From positions 262,101 through 308,980 of the forward strand of contig NZ_FZOB01000001.1 in assembly GCF_900188395.1 (NCBI RefSeq): a DNA stretch of 46,880 nucleotides, in the 5' to 3' direction. This DNA is from Desulfurobacterium atlanticum (GTDB lineage Bacteria > Aquificota > Aquificia > Desulfurobacteriales > Desulfurobacteriaceae). The notes below the pieces were generated by a model, which did no database searches, was not told where the DNA came from, and saw only the letters and a list, made by a program, of their open reading frames with translations. A program made the position numbers and the translations under genes. Below are positions 10,239-19,528 of the stretch, piece after piece (position 1 is the stretch's first letter; every line of letters begins with the position of its first letter).

Positions 10239-11739
10239 TTTTGAAACTCCTGTAAATTAATCTATAATTATCAATAAACTGTTCATACGTATAAAATCTT
10301 TCGACTCTTTCTATTCCTGCACGCTGGCATTTTTTCCATTCTCTTTCATCAGTAAGAAGTTTTATGTAAGCTTTGGCAAGCTGAGATGGGTTTGCAACCT
10401 GGCACACCTCTCCTGCTTTCCCGATTTTTATATCCTCTTCATTTAATCCGCCGTAGATGAGCTGTCTGCATGAACCTACATCAGTTGTAACAGCAGGAAC
10501 TCCGGCAGCAAATGATTCAAGGACAACAAGCGGCATTCCCTCGCTTATTGAGGTTAGAGTTGTAAGGCCGATTTGTGGAAAAATTTCTTTTAAGTTTTGA
10601 AAACCTAAAAATTTTATGTTATTACGAAGCTCAAGAACTTTTGTAAGCTTTTTGCATTCTTCAAAATAGATGGGATCTTCTTCAGTGGGTCCTATAATCC
10701 ATCCTTCAGTTTCCGGGAAATGGTTTACAACTATCCTTATTGCTTTAATAAAAGTTTTTATATCTTTGATAGGGACAACTCTCCCTATTAAACCTATAAC
10801 TCTCGGAATTTTCTTTGCTCTTTTTCTTCTTGATTTTAAGAAATTTTCAACTTTTACACCGTTTGGTATAACCCTGGTCTTTTCAGGTGGAGCTCCAAGT
10901 TTTATTTGAAGCTTTCTTGCATCTTCAAAAAGAGAGATGATTAAATCACTTGCGTCATAGGAGAATTTTCCTATTCCTGCAAAAAAGTTTATCCACATTT
11001 TTTTGAGGTAGTCTATATCGTCAACCTCTTTCTGAAAGAAGAAGGAGCGGTCTTTTATCCAGTCAGCGTTTACTATGTCTATTTTCCGCTCTTTTGTATA
11101 GATACCGTGTTCTGTAAGAATAAAAGGTGTTTTCCTTTCTTCTTTTAAAAGAGATGAGAGAAAACCGGCATAACCTGTTGATGGACTGTGAACAATGGAG
11201 GTATCAGGTATATCTTTCATAATCTTACTGACTCTCCAGATAGGGTCATGGATATTCCTTACTGTCCAGAAATAGTCAACGAAAGGTGAATCAACAGCAT
11301 ATTCAAAGTAACTTTCGGCTATAAAATCCCAGGCTTCTTTGCTGTATAAAAACTCCTCTTCCCTTATTTCTGTCAGATAGAAAGACCTTTTCTGGAGGAT
11401 TTCCAGAAACAGTTTACCTTTTTCTCCTCTAAACCACCTGTGAATCTCTTTTATTCTTTCAAACTTTTCCTTTCCTGCTCTGATAATTTTAGGTGGTGGT
11501 TTTTCTTTATCACTGAAAATGAAATTAACAGAAAGATAAGTTAAATTCTCAGGAAGTTTATATTTAATTTCTCCGTAATCCTCTTCTCTACTTCCAAGAA
11601 AGACAACACCAAAATTAAACTCTTCAAGTCCTGAAATAAGGCTGTGAATCCAGGAGCTGACTCCTCCCTTAACATAGGGATATGTTCCCTCGGCTATAAT
11701 TGCAACATCAACAGGTTTGCCTTTATTCACCTTTATCAT
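10219..11739 (-). CDS. pelF: PelF: cytoplasmic glycosyltransferase of Pel synthesis
   Basis: GT4-family glycosyltransferase of 506 residues that polymerises Pel polysaccharide from a UDP-sugar. The signature 'AEGTYPYVKGGVSSW' (about residues 16-30) forms the acceptor-side glycine-rich loop of PelF. The C-terminal Rossmann domain has 'RVIGLIGRVVPIKDI' and the GT4 donor-site motif 'SISEGMPLVVLESFAAG' with its E-x7-E spacing. It has no signal peptide or membrane helix, consistent with a soluble enzyme recruited to a PelD/E/G membrane complex. It overlaps pelE by 4 nt (ATGA). Confidence 0.93.
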   Translation of the reverse strand: MIKVNKGKPVDVAIIAEGTYPYVKGGVSSWIHSLISGLEEFNFGVVFLGSREEDYGEIKYKLPENLTYLSVNFIFSDKEKPPPKIIRAGKEKFERIKEIHRWFRGEKGKLFLEILQKRSFYLTEIREEEFLYSKEAWDFIAESYFEYAVDSPFVDYFWTVRNIHDPIWRVSKIMKDIPDTSIVHSPSTGYAGFLSSLLKEERKTPFILTEHGIYTKERKIDIVNADWIKDRSFFFQKEVDDIDYLKKMWINFFAGIGKFSYDASDLIISLFEDARKLQIKLGAPPEKTRVIPNGVKVENFLKSRRKRAKKIPRVIGLIGRVVPIKDIKTFIKAIRIVVNHFPETEGWIIGPTEEDPIYFEECKKLTKVLELRNNIKFLGFQNLKEIFPQIGLTTLTSISEGMPLVVLESFAAGVPAVTTDVGSCRQLIYGGLNEEDIKIGKAGEVCQVANPSQLAKAYIKLLTDEREWKKCQRAGIERVERFYTYEQFIDNYRLIYRSFKNGGNLI

Positions 11740-12665
11740 TGAGTATCACCTGACCAGAATTTTTTCATGAAACAGACATCAGGTTGTAAAGGTAACTCAA
11801 CAATGGAAAACAGTTTTTTAACCTTGGAAAAATTCTTTTTCTTAAAGTAAATTTCAGCAAGATAAGGAGCTACTTTAGATTTTAGGTTTTTACTGCCTTT
11901 TCTGAAAGCTTCTTCAAGAAACTTTTCAGCAAGTTCCATTTGAGATTTTTTAAGGTAGATTTTTCCTGCAAGAAAGCAGATTTCGGGATTATCAGTAATT
12001 TCAAGAGCTTTTTCTATATAAAATTCTGTTTCTTTTAAAACAAAATTTTCAAGTTCTTTATCAATTATACCAAGGTAGTACATATCCCAGTATAAGTTTG
12101 CAAGTTCATAATAGATATCTCCTTTTTCCTCTTCAGTTTTGACTTTCTCAAGTTTTTGTTTTAACATTTCAATCTTTTCGTTTATTTCGTTTTCATATTT
12201 TGAAATAACGGCAAAAGCATAAAGTCGAACTTCATCATTTGTAGAAGCAAAAGCCTTTTTCATAGCTTTGACTGTTAGAGGATGGATAAATTTACTTATT
12301 ACGAGCATAAAATTTTCATTTGTTAATTTTTTCTGCTTCACAAATTGAATTAGGGCAGCTTCACCAAATTTTCTTGGTTTTGCTTTAATTTTTTCCATAG
12401 TAATATCTTTTATGGGAAGCTCTGAGTAGTTGGGGAGGCTGATACCTTTTTTAGGGAAAAGAATTAGAAAGTAGAAGGGAATAATAAAATATCCTCCTAC
12501 TGGAATAAGGAATATTAATACAAACAGGATAAATATATTTTTCAGAACTTCAAAAGAGTTTTTTCTTTCAATTTTCTTAAGAAGAAGTATAACAGTGAAT
12601 ATAGCTAAAATAAGAGAAATAAGAGTATGAATAAGAAGCAGGAAAAATAAATTTAAGCTATTCAT
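11736..12665 (-). CDS. pelE: PelE-like membrane TPR protein
   Basis: A 309-residue protein with two N-terminal transmembrane helices (about residues 4-27 and 37-65) and a C-terminal helical TPR-like domain (about 120-305). This is the architecture of PelE, the scaffold of the cytoplasmic-membrane Pel synthase complex. Sequence conservation in PelE is low, so the call rests mainly on architecture and on the position between pelD and pelF. I chose the ATG with GAGG six bases upstream rather than a TTG four codons earlier at 12677. The gene overlaps the pelD end by a few bases. Confidence 0.8.
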   Translation of the reverse strand: MNSLNLFFLLLIHTLISLILAIFTVILLLKKIERKNSFEVLKNIFILFVLIFLIPVGGYFIIPFYFLILFPKKGISLPNYSELPIKDITMEKIKAKPRKFGEAALIQFVKQKKLTNENFMLVISKFIHPLTVKAMKKAFASTNDEVRLYAFAVISKYENEINEKIEMLKQKLEKVKTEEEKGDIYYELANLYWDMYYLGIIDKELENFVLKETEFYIEKALEITDNPEICFLAGKIYLKKSQMELAEKFLEEAFRKGSKNLKSKVAPYLAEIYFKKKNFSKVKKLFSIVELPLQPDVCFMKKFWSGDTQ

Positions 12666-13911
12666 TTTCAACCTCAAACTTTTTTAGATGTTCCACTATA
12701 TAATTGTCAATCTTTAAAAGCTTAACTTCCAGGTTTTGAAAGGCTTTTTCTCCTATATATCTATCTATCTCTTTTTTGACTCTGTTTACAAATCCTTCTG
12801 CTGAAGGCAGAGGGGAAAGTGGCAGGAGAACAAAAAGAAAATATTTATTAGTATTTTTCTCTTTTTTAAAGAAAGCAACATCTATTCCTCTGATTCTTCT
12901 ATGGATAAAGTCTACAAGGTCTGAGAATTCCCTATCTATTTTAAAAACTACAATGTAGCTATCTATACCAAATTTTATATTCATCTTTCTGAGGGTTTCT
13001 ATTTCAGCAGCAAATTCAAGGGGAAGGTAAGGAATCTCTTCTATAACTTTTGTGGCAGATTCACTCTTTTTAAGCTCTGCGAAGAACCATATGAGTGCAA
13101 CGTTTATGGAAAGGATGTTGTCTGCGTTTAAGTATCTAAAAGGAATTTTCCTTACAGCAAAAAGAGCAACTATTTCATCTTCATTTCTGTTATCAAATAT
13201 TGGAATAATAGCAAGGTATTTTGTGTTTTCACTTTTTGAAGATATAAAAACTGTTTTTCCAGATTCCAGTGCTTCTTTTACAAGGGGATCTTCAGTATCA
13301 AGTTCAGCAGAAGTTCCTATGTAACCAACTTCTTTAAACCAATTTTTCTCTTTTAGGTAAAGATTTCCTTCTTCTACATTAAAGGCTTCATTTATGAGAT
13401 TCATTAATTTGTTAGAAGCAGTGCGTTTATCTTTTACTATTTCGTTTCTTATCTGTTCAAGGACGCTTCTTATACTTACAGGCTTAATAAGGTAATGTCT
13501 TTCAAGCTGATCGTGGGAGAGTTTAAGAAGTATAAAATCGTTTATCTGTTTTCTTAATTTATCTTTAAAATAGATGTTTTCCTCTTCAGCAAGCTGTATT
13601 TTCTTTTTCCAGTAGAAGAAGAATTCTCCGGCTATTAAAACAAGAAGCAGGTCCCATAAAAGGAAGTTGACAGGGAAAATGTGATAAAGAAAATAAAATG
13701 CCGGAATAGATGCGGCAATAAATATCAATCCACCTAAAAGGCCGTAGAAGAGTGTTAAGGATAGGGAGAGAATCACAAAAGGATTAACAGAGCTGTGTAT
13801 GAATAGGGGATCTTTACTGCTTGTGTAGAATCCTATTCCTGCAAGAATTACGGCAAAAACAATCGCTTCAGCTATAACAAATTTGACCGCAATGTCTCTA
13901 TTGCCGGCCAT
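12658..13911 (-). CDS. pelD: PelD: c-di-GMP receptor of the Pel synthase
   Basis: Inner-membrane c-di-GMP receptor, 417 residues. Four transmembrane helices (about 10-110) precede a short helical linker, a GAF domain (about 150-290) and a degenerate GGDEF domain (about 300-410). An inhibitory-site RxxD motif is visible as R341-G-I-D344. The position where an active cyclase would carry GG(D/E)EF, five residues later, reads KEKNTN. The domain should therefore bind c-di-GMP but not make it, exactly as known for PelD. Pel production is likely switched allosterically by c-di-GMP. The start ATG overlaps the pelC stop (TAATG). Confidence 0.92.
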   Translation of the reverse strand: MAGNRDIAVKFVIAEAIVFAVILAGIGFYTSSKDPLFIHSSVNPFVILSLSLTLFYGLLGGLIFIAASIPAFYFLYHIFPVNFLLWDLLLVLIAGEFFFYWKKKIQLAEEENIYFKDKLRKQINDFILLKLSHDQLERHYLIKPVSIRSVLEQIRNEIVKDKRTASNKLMNLINEAFNVEEGNLYLKEKNWFKEVGYIGTSAELDTEDPLVKEALESGKTVFISSKSENTKYLAIIPIFDNRNEDEIVALFAVRKIPFRYLNADNILSINVALIWFFAELKKSESATKVIEEIPYLPLEFAAEIETLRKMNIKFGIDSYIVVFKIDREFSDLVDFIHRRIRGIDVAFFKKEKNTNKYFLFVLLPLSPLPSAEGFVNRVKKEIDRYIGEKAFQNLEVKLLKIDNYIVEHLKKFEVENE

Positions 13912-14405
13912 TATTTAACTTCCCCGTTAAGTAATTCCTGATATAAAGTACTGATGGATTTATGTCCCCATGAAGAACTGGAAAGAGTTATTGTTGATAA
14001 AGTACTGTTGGTTGAGGGATTCTCAATGTATATGGTAACACTTACTGCAGGTTCACCATCGATTCCGGTTTTATACCGCCATTCGTTTACATATCCTCCA
14101 ACTATGCAAGTGTAACCTTTCTCTTTTAAAGATTTTTTAAGTTCTTTTATCTCTTTTACGGAAAGATCTTCATCTTTTATTTCAAAAAAGTTTTTCACTC
14201 TATAACCTTTAGATTTTAAAACCCCAAAAGTTATAGATGCAGCACTTTCACCTGCAAGAGGAGTTTCGGAATAATTAACAAATGGGATAACTGCACATAT
14301 TTTGTTTTCAGGAAAAATTACAGGAGTTTTGTTTACCTGGGTTGCACAGCCTGATACCAATCCTATTAATGATATTAGAAATCCGATGTTTAACTTTTTT
14401 TTCAT
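13911..14405 (-). CDS. pelC: PelC: outer-membrane lipoprotein
   Basis: Lipoprotein of 164 residues with a clear lipobox 'LVSGC' (Cys20) after a short hydrophobic signal. PelC is known to form a ring on the periplasmic face of the outer membrane that funnels Pel polysaccharide to the PelB pore. The mature part, with 'AVIPFVNYSETPLAG', fits the lipoprotein fold of PelC. It is the first gene of the operon. AAAGGAGG sits four bases before the ATG, and a promoter lies about 50-75 bp upstream. Placing pelC first is unusual compared with the pelABCDEFG order of Pseudomonas. Confidence 0.85.
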   Translation of the reverse strand: MKKKLNIGFLISLIGLVSGCATQVNKTPVIFPENKICAVIPFVNYSETPLAGESAASITFGVLKSKGYRVKNFFEIKDEDLSVKEIKELKKSLKEKGYTCIVGGYVNEWRYKTGIDGEPAVSVTIYIENPSTNSTLSTITLSSSSWGHKSISTLYQELLNGEVK

Positions 14406-14453
14406 TATACCTCCTTTTATATATTCTTTTACTTTGTTTAATGGATGAATCTG

Positions 14454-14482
14454 ATTTTATATTATAGATAAAAATAAGTCAA
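14454..14482 (-). promoter_or_regulatory. sigma70-like promoter of the pel operon
   Basis: Read on the minus strand, TTGACT (14482-14477) is followed by exactly 17 bases and TAAAAT (14459-14454). This lies in the AT-rich gap between ruvB and pelC, about 50 bases upstream of the pelC start codon. No ruvB terminator hairpin is visible between the two operons, so some read-through from the mazG-ruvB operon is possible. Confidence 0.55.
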
Positions 14483-14518
14483 ATTTGATTTAAATTTCCA
14501 AGCAAAATCTAATTTTAG

Positions 14519-15484
14519 TTAAAAAAGTTCGGAATTTAAGCTTTTCCCTATCGCTTTTAGTCCAAGATTTGTGATTTTTCTTCCCCTTGAAGTTCTTATT
14601 ATAAATCCCATTTTAACAAGGAAGGGTTCATGAACGTTTTCTATTGTATCTTTATCTTCGTTTAGTGCTAAAGAAAGGGCGTTTAAACCTACAGGTCCCC
14701 CTTTAAAAACTTCATAAATAACCTGTAAAATTTTTCTGTCCATTGAATCAAGGCCGTTTTCATCTATACCAAGCTCTTTTAAAATGTGAAGGGATTTTTC
14801 ACGGTCAACCACTTCCCAGTTGTGAACAACAGCAAAGTCTCTTACTCTTTTTAGAAGTTGATTCAAGATTCTCGGCGTTCCGCGGGAACATTTTGCAATT
14901 TCAAAAAGGGCTTCTTCGGTGAGTTTTATGTTTAATTTTATTGTATTTTTTCTGGCAATTTCTATAAGTTCTTCTACACTGTAAAGCTCAAGGCGACAGA
15001 TTATCCCAAATCTTGACCTGAAAGGAGAGGAAAGGAGATTCAACCGGGTTGTTGCACCTATTAGTGTGAATTTTGGAAGATTTATACTGAAGTTTCGTGC
15101 CCTTAATCCTCCCCCTGAAACAATATCTATCCTGAAGTCTTCCATTGCAGAGTAGATGGTCTCTTCTATCTGTTTTGATAGTCTGTGAATTTCATCAACA
15201 AAGAGTATATCTCCTTCCTGTAAAGAGTTTATTAAGGCTACAAGGTCTCCCTTTTTTTCTATCATTGGCGCTGAAACAATTTTAATGTTTTTTTCCATTT
15301 CATTTGCGATAATTGTTGCAAGTGTTGTTTTTCCTGTTCCAGGAGGTCCATAGAAAAGTATATGGTCAAGAGTTGCCTGCCTTTTTTTAGCTGAACTAAG
15401 GGCAATTTCAAGAATTTTCTTTACCTTTTCCTGTCCTGTAAAATCTTTGAGATATAAAGGTCTTAATGCTGACCTATTTTCCAA
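14519..15484 (-). CDS. ruvB: RuvB: Holliday junction branch-migration ATPase
   Basis: AAA+ motor of the RuvAB complex that drives branch migration of Holliday junctions, 321 residues. Motifs: Walker A 'GPPGTGKTT' (about 45-53), Walker B 'DEIH', sensor 1 'GATTR', sensor 2 'RGTPR', and a C-terminal winged helix with 'VKMGFIIRTSRGR'. It is slightly shorter than the usual 330-350 residues because the N-terminal leader is short. The start is a TTG preceded by AGGAGG five bases upstream, overlapping the end of ruvA by 11 nt. It is the last gene of the mazG-uspA-mtnA-ruvA-ruvB operon. Confidence 0.97.
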   Translation of the reverse strand: MENRSALRPLYLKDFTGQEKVKKILEIALSSAKKRQATLDHILFYGPPGTGKTTLATIIANEMEKNIKIVSAPMIEKKGDLVALINSLQEGDILFVDEIHRLSKQIEETIYSAMEDFRIDIVSGGGLRARNFSINLPKFTLIGATTRLNLLSSPFRSRFGIICRLELYSVEELIEIARKNTIKLNIKLTEEALFEIAKCSRGTPRILNQLLKRVRDFAVVHNWEVVDREKSLHILKELGIDENGLDSMDRKILQVIYEVFKGGPVGLNALSLALNEDKDTIENVHEPFLVKMGFIIRTSRGRKITNLGLKAIGKSLNSELF

Positions 15485-16043
15485 ATTTTCCTCCTGAAAG
15501 GAGAGAAGTTGCTTCCTTTATAATTTCTTCAACAGTTTTGTTTTCTGTATCAATCTCTTTTACGACTTTGATTACTTCTCTTCGTGGATAACCGAGATTT
15601 TCCAGCAGGTCTATAATTTCGGCAGTTTCTTCTTTTTCTTCTCTTTTAAATTTTTCTGACAGTTCAAATATGAGCCTTTCAGAAAGTTTCTTTCCAAGAC
15701 CGGGAACAAGGGAAAGAGTTTTTGCATCTTTTCTTGTAACTATTTCTTCAAGCTCTTCAATTGTAAAGTGGGAAAGAATGTTAAGTGCCGTTCTTGAGCC
15801 TATTTTGGGAACTTTTGTAAGAATTTCAAAGAGTTCTCTTTCATTCTGAGTTTTAAATCCGTAAACGGTAGGAGTCCCTTCCTGAGGAAAAACAACTTTT
15901 GTAAACAGAAAAATTTTATCTCCTATCTTTGTTTCGGTTATTAAGTTAAGTGGAACGAGGATTTTAATCCCCATTCCACTGCACTTTACTGCTATTCCGT
16001 CAGAGTATTTAAAAGCGATCTCACCTTCTATAAAATCAAGCAT
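15474..16043 (-). CDS. ruvA: RuvA: Holliday junction DNA-binding subunit
   Basis: Junction-recognition subunit of RuvAB, 189 residues. The N-terminal OB-fold starts 'MLDFIEGEIAFK'. Tandem helix-hairpin-helix motifs follow at about 70-130 ('LTKVPKIGSRTALNILS' and 'SLVPGLGKKLSERLI'). A flexible acidic linker and a C-terminal three-helix RuvB-binding domain ('ENLGYPRREV') complete the family architecture. I chose the ATG that overlaps the mtnA stop (TGATG) over a TTG one codon earlier. Confidence 0.96.
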   Translation of the reverse strand: MLDFIEGEIAFKYSDGIAVKCSGMGIKILVPLNLITETKIGDKIFLFTKVVFPQEGTPTVYGFKTQNERELFEILTKVPKIGSRTALNILSHFTIEELEEIVTRKDAKTLSLVPGLGKKLSERLIFELSEKFKREEKEETAEIIDLLENLGYPRREVIKVVKEIDTENKTVEEIIKEATSLLSGGKFGK

Positions 16044-17107
16044 CAATCTTCTATCTCAAAGAATTTTTTAATTTTGTTTTCATTTGGTGAGAGTATTACT
16101 CCCCTTTCTGTAATTATTCCCGAGATATTTTCATGAGGAGTAACATCAAATGCAGGATTTTTAACTTTTGCATGTTCTGGAGCAATTCTACAGTCCGAAC
16201 AGTGGCAGTAAACAATTTCGTCAGGTGATCTGTCTTCAATAGGAATCTCTGTTCCTGTTTTAATGGAGAAGTCAAAAGTTGATGATGGAGCGGCTATATA
16301 GAAAGGAATACCGTGCTCTTTGGCAAGAACAGATAAAGTGTATGTGCCTATCTTGTTTGCAGTATCTCCGTTTAAGGCGATTCTGTCAGCACCAACTATT
16401 ATGCAACTTATCTCTCCAAGTGCCATGAACCATCCTGCCATGTTGTCTGTAATAAGATAGTAGGGGATTCCTTCCTGTTCAAGTTCCCATGCTGTTAGCC
16501 TTGCTCCCTGAAGGTAGGGTCTTGTTTCATCAACATATACTACTATATCCTTTTCAAGCTGATATGCAGCCCTTATAACTCCAAGAGCGGTTCCAAATCC
16601 GGCTGTTGCAAGAGCACCTGTGTTGCAGTGGGTGAGGATTGTTTCTTTATTTCCAAGAAGTTCTGCACCATACATCCCTATCTTTTTATTTCTATCTATA
16701 TCCTGCATCTCTATGTTTTTTGCTTCAGTTTCAAGGGCAAGAAGTATATCTTCCATATTTGTTCCTGCATCTATAATACTTTTCATTCTTTTTAAAGCCC
16801 AGAACAGGTTAACAGCCGTAGGTCTTGTTGTGGCAAGCCTGTTTATCACAAGCTCCGCGAGCATTTTAAATTCATTTATGTCTTTTGCCCTTTGAGCAAG
16901 TTCTTTTGCTCCAAGAGTTACTCCGTAAGCTGCCGTTACACCTATTGCAGGTGCGCCACGTATCACCATATCTTCTATGGCTTTTGCAACATCTTCATAG
17001 CTTTTGCAGGTTATCCACTCCTCTTTATGGGGAAGTTTTCTCTGGTCAAGGAGTAAAAGAGCATCTCCTTCCCACTTTAAAGGACGAATATCTCTTATCT
17101 GTCTCAT
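16043..17107 (-). CDS. mtnA: MtnA: S-methyl-5-thioribose-1-phosphate isomerase
   Basis: Isomerase of the methionine salvage pathway, converting methylthioribose-1-phosphate to methylthioribulose-1-phosphate, 354 residues (typical length). Family motifs include 'RGAPAIGVTAAYG', 'THCNTGALAT' with the catalytic Cys, 'GADRIALNGDTANKIGT' with the catalytic Asp, and 'YIAAPSSTFD'. This fold is shared with eIF2B-alpha-like proteins, but these motifs identify MtnA. It overlaps uspA by 4 nt and has AGGAGG seven bases before its ATG. No other methionine-salvage gene is in the window. Confidence 0.95.
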   Translation of the reverse strand: MRQIRDIRPLKWEGDALLLLDQRKLPHKEEWITCKSYEDVAKAIEDMVIRGAPAIGVTAAYGVTLGAKELAQRAKDINEFKMLAELVINRLATTRPTAVNLFWALKRMKSIIDAGTNMEDILLALETEAKNIEMQDIDRNKKIGMYGAELLGNKETILTHCNTGALATAGFGTALGVIRAAYQLEKDIVVYVDETRPYLQGARLTAWELEQEGIPYYLITDNMAGWFMALGEISCIIVGADRIALNGDTANKIGTYTLSVLAKEHGIPFYIAAPSSTFDFSIKTGTEIPIEDRSPDEIVYCHCSDCRIAPEHAKVKNPAFDVTPHENISGIITERGVILSPNENKIKKFFEIED

Positions 17108-17586
17108 TTATGCTCCTCCTTTTTTACTACAAGGACAGGACATTTAGCGTTTCTTATTACAGCTTTTGTTGTGCCTCCCATTTCAAGTATCCGTTCAAGA
17201 AGCCCTTTTCCGTGATAACCTATTACTATCACATTAACTTTTTTCTCCTCTGCCGTTTTAACTATTTCTTCCTTGGGGTCTCCAACGGTCATTATAGTTT
17301 CAACTTCAAAACCTGCTTTTTCAAGTTCGTGTTTTACCTGCTGGAGCTGTTCCTGATGTCTGTCAAGTATCGCTTTTTCTATCTCGGGTATGTGAGCGTA
17401 GATTGCTGCAACGTCAAGGGCAAACGGGTCATCAAATTGTGGAAGACTGAATTCAAGAGGGTGGATTACATGAAGAACAACAACTTTTTTGGCATTTGCC
17501 TCTTTCAACTTTAAAACATACTCCTTTGCTACATTTGCAAGGTCTGAAAAGTCTGTAGGGTAAAGCACTGTGTTAAATATTGACAT
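17104..17586 (-). CDS. universal stress protein (UspA family)
   Basis: Small Rossmann-like protein of 160 residues. It starts 'MSIFNTVLYPTDFSDLA' and carries the ATP-binding signature 'VIGYHGKGLLERILEMGGTT' near the C-terminus (G-2x-G-9x-G-S/T type). The role is stress-related nucleotide binding; the exact function is unknown. The frame is open further upstream to 17634, but GGAGG directly before the ATG at 17586 and the family N-terminus fix the start here. It overlaps mazG by 14 nt. Confidence 0.92.
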   Translation of the reverse strand: MSIFNTVLYPTDFSDLANVAKEYVLKLKEANAKKVVVLHVIHPLEFSLPQFDDPFALDVAAIYAHIPEIEKAILDRHQEQLQQVKHELEKAGFEVETIMTVGDPKEEIVKTAEEKKVNVIVIGYHGKGLLERILEMGGTTKAVIRNAKCPVLVVKKEEHK

Positions 17587-18358
17587 CCCTCTCCTCCTTT
17601 TTAACTGATTCCCAGAGTTTATCCATCTCTTCAAGGTTCATCTTTTCAAGAGAACTGCCTTCTATTTTAGCTTTTCTTTCCATCTCTTTAAATCTCTTTA
17701 CAAATTTTTGGTTTGTTCTGTGAAGAGCTATTGCCGGATCAACATTTAAAAATCTTGATAGATTTACTATTGCAAACAGAAGGTCTCCCAGCTCCTCTTC
17801 AATTTTTTCCCTGTTTTCACTCTTTACAGCTTCTTTAAGTTCGTTCCATTCCTCTTCAACCTTCTCCATAACCTGTTCTTTCCTCTTCCAATCAAATCCG
17901 ACCTTTGCAGCTTTCTTCTGAAGTTTTAATGCTCTTTCTATTGGAGGCATGGATTTTGGGACACCGTCAAGAATTGAATCTCCATGTTTTCCTTCAGCTT
18001 TTTTAAATTCATCCCAATTTTTTAAAACATCTTCAGAAGAATTTATATCTTTCCGTTCTCCAAATACATGGGGATGCCTGAATATAAGTTTTCTACAAAT
18101 TTCATCAACCACTTCATCTATAGTAAACTTACTGTGTTCTTTTGCTATCTGTGAGTGAAAAACAACCTGCAACAAAATATCACCAAGTTCCTCTTTCATA
18201 TTTTTAAAGTCTTTGCTTTTAACGGAATCTATGAATTCATAAGTTTCTTCAAGTAAATATGGTAAAAGAGATTCGTGAGTTTGCTCTCTATCCCAGGGAC
18301 ATCCATCATCAGACCTTAGCTTTTCCATGATTTTGACTAAATCTTCAAAAGTGTACAT
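17573..18358 (-). CDS. mazG: MazG: nucleoside triphosphate pyrophosphohydrolase
   Basis: House-cleaning enzyme that hydrolyses (d)NTPs to monophosphates and pyrophosphate, 261 residues. It has the two tandem MazG domains of the full-length form: 'DDGCPWDREQTHESL' with 'EEL(G)DILLQVVFHS' in the first and 'EEELGDLLFAIVNL' with 'ALHRTNQKFVKRF' in the second. The EExxE/ELGD metal-binding elements are present in both. It is the first gene of a five-gene operon; AAGGAGG precedes its ATG, and a TATAAT-like -10 (18386-18381, minus strand) lies just upstream without a clear -35. Confidence 0.95.
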   Translation of the reverse strand: MYTFEDLVKIMEKLRSDDGCPWDREQTHESLLPYLLEETYEFIDSVKSKDFKNMKEELGDILLQVVFHSQIAKEHSKFTIDEVVDEICRKLIFRHPHVFGERKDINSSEDVLKNWDEFKKAEGKHGDSILDGVPKSMPPIERALKLQKKAAKVGFDWKRKEQVMEKVEEEWNELKEAVKSENREKIEEELGDLLFAIVNLSRFLNVDPAIALHRTNQKFVKRFKEMERKAKIEGSSLEKMNLEEMDKLWESVKKEERDVNI

Positions 18359-18446
18359 ATTTTTCCTCCTTGCTTTTCTAATTATAGCAGGCTGCAGGGT
18401 TTAGATGCTAAAATTATAGTTAGCACCGTTTTTTCTGGAGGTTAAG

Positions 18447-19178
18447 GTGAGCAGAAAAATAAGGCTTGGAGTTAATATAGACCATGTGGCAACTGTAAGG
18501 GAAGCGAGAAAAACTTTTGAGCCTGATCCTGTTCATGCTGCTGTTATTGCTGACCTTGCAGGGGCAGACCAGATAACCCTTCATTTAAGAGAGGACAGAA
18601 GACACATACAGGACAGGGATTTAAAGTTGATTAAAGAAGTTGTTCACTCAAAGATAAATCTTGAGATGGCTGCAACAGATGAGATGGTAAAAATAGCTTT
18701 AGACGTTAAACCCCATCAGGTTACTCTTGTTCCAGAAAAGAGGGAAGAGATAACAACGGAAGGCGGTCTTGATGTTGCAGGACAGAAAGAGAGAATTAAG
18801 GATGTTGTGAAAAAATTGAAAGAGGCAGGAATTGTTGTCAATCTTTTTATTGACCCTGAAGAAAAGCAACTTGATGCAGCACTTGAAGTGGGAGCTGATG
18901 CTGTGGAGCTTCACACTGGTGAGTATGCGAATGCTTCTACTGAAGCAGAGAGAGAAAAGGAGCTTGAGCGCTTAAAGGAAGCTGCAAAATACGGAAAAGC
19001 TATAGGTCTTAAAATCTATGCCGGGCACGGATTAACCTATAAGAATGTTGAACCTGTAGCGGCTATAGAGGAGATAGAAGAGCTTAATATTGGTCATTCC
19101 ATAGTTGCAAACGCTGTGCTTAAAGGACTTGCAGATGCAGTTAAAGAGATGAAGGAGATTATAAATAGGGTAAGATGA
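18447..19178 (+). CDS. pdxJ: PdxJ: pyridoxine 5'-phosphate synthase
   Basis: TIM-barrel enzyme that condenses 1-deoxyxylulose-5-phosphate with aminoacetone phosphate to pyridoxine 5'-phosphate, 243 residues. Characteristic motifs: '[15 protein letters not shown]', '[15 protein letters not shown]', '[17 protein letters not shown]', 'VELHTGEYA' and 'AGHGL'. The start is a GTG with GGAGG seven bases upstream. It overlaps acpS by 4 nt. It begins a four-gene + strand operon divergent from mazG. Confidence 0.97.
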   Translation: MSRKIRLGVNIDHVATVREARKTFEPDPVHAAVIADLAGADQITLHLREDRRHIQDRDLKLIKEVVHSKINLEMAATDEMVKIALDVKPHQVTLVPEKREEITTEGGLDVAGQKERIKDVVKKLKEAGIVVNLFIDPEEKQLDAALEVGADAVELHTGEYANASTEAEREKELERLKEAAKYGKAIGLKIYAGHGLTYKNVEPVAAIEEIEELNIGHSIVANAVLKGLADAVKEMKEIINRVR

Positions 19179-19528
19179 TAGTTTCTTGCGGAGTTGATAT
19201 AGTTTCAAATAAAAGGATAGAAACGGTTTTAAACAAGTGGGGTGATAAATTTCTTGAGAAAGTTTTCCCTGAAGGAGTTGATTACTGCAGAAAGAAAAGA
19301 AAAGGAGAGTATATTGGCTGTATAGCAGCAAGGTTTGCTCTTAAAGAGGCTGTGATTAAGGCTTTTTCATCGTTGGGGATTTCTGTCTCTTTTTCAGATA
19401 TTGTTATAAGAGATGGCGGAAAAAATATATCCTTGAGTGTGAAGGGACAGAGCTTTAAATTTCTTTTCTCTATATCTCATGAAAAAGAGTATTCCATTGC
19501 ATTTGTAAATGTTGTTAAGGAGAGTTAG
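19175..19528 (+). CDS. acpS: AcpS: holo-[acyl-carrier-protein] synthase
   Basis: Transfers 4'-phosphopantetheine from CoA to apo-ACP in fatty acid synthesis, 117 residues (typical). The metal-binding motifs are '[10 protein letters not shown]' (Asp8) and '[14 protein letters not shown]' (Glu), followed by '[14 protein letters not shown]'. It overlaps pdxJ by 4 nt. Its stop codon abuts the start of the next gene. Confidence 0.95.
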   Translation: MIVSCGVDIVSNKRIETVLNKWGDKFLEKVFPEGVDYCRKKRKGEYIGCIAARFALKEAVIKAFSSLGISVSFSDIVIRDGGKNISLSVKGQSFKFLFSISHEKEYSIAFVNVVKES

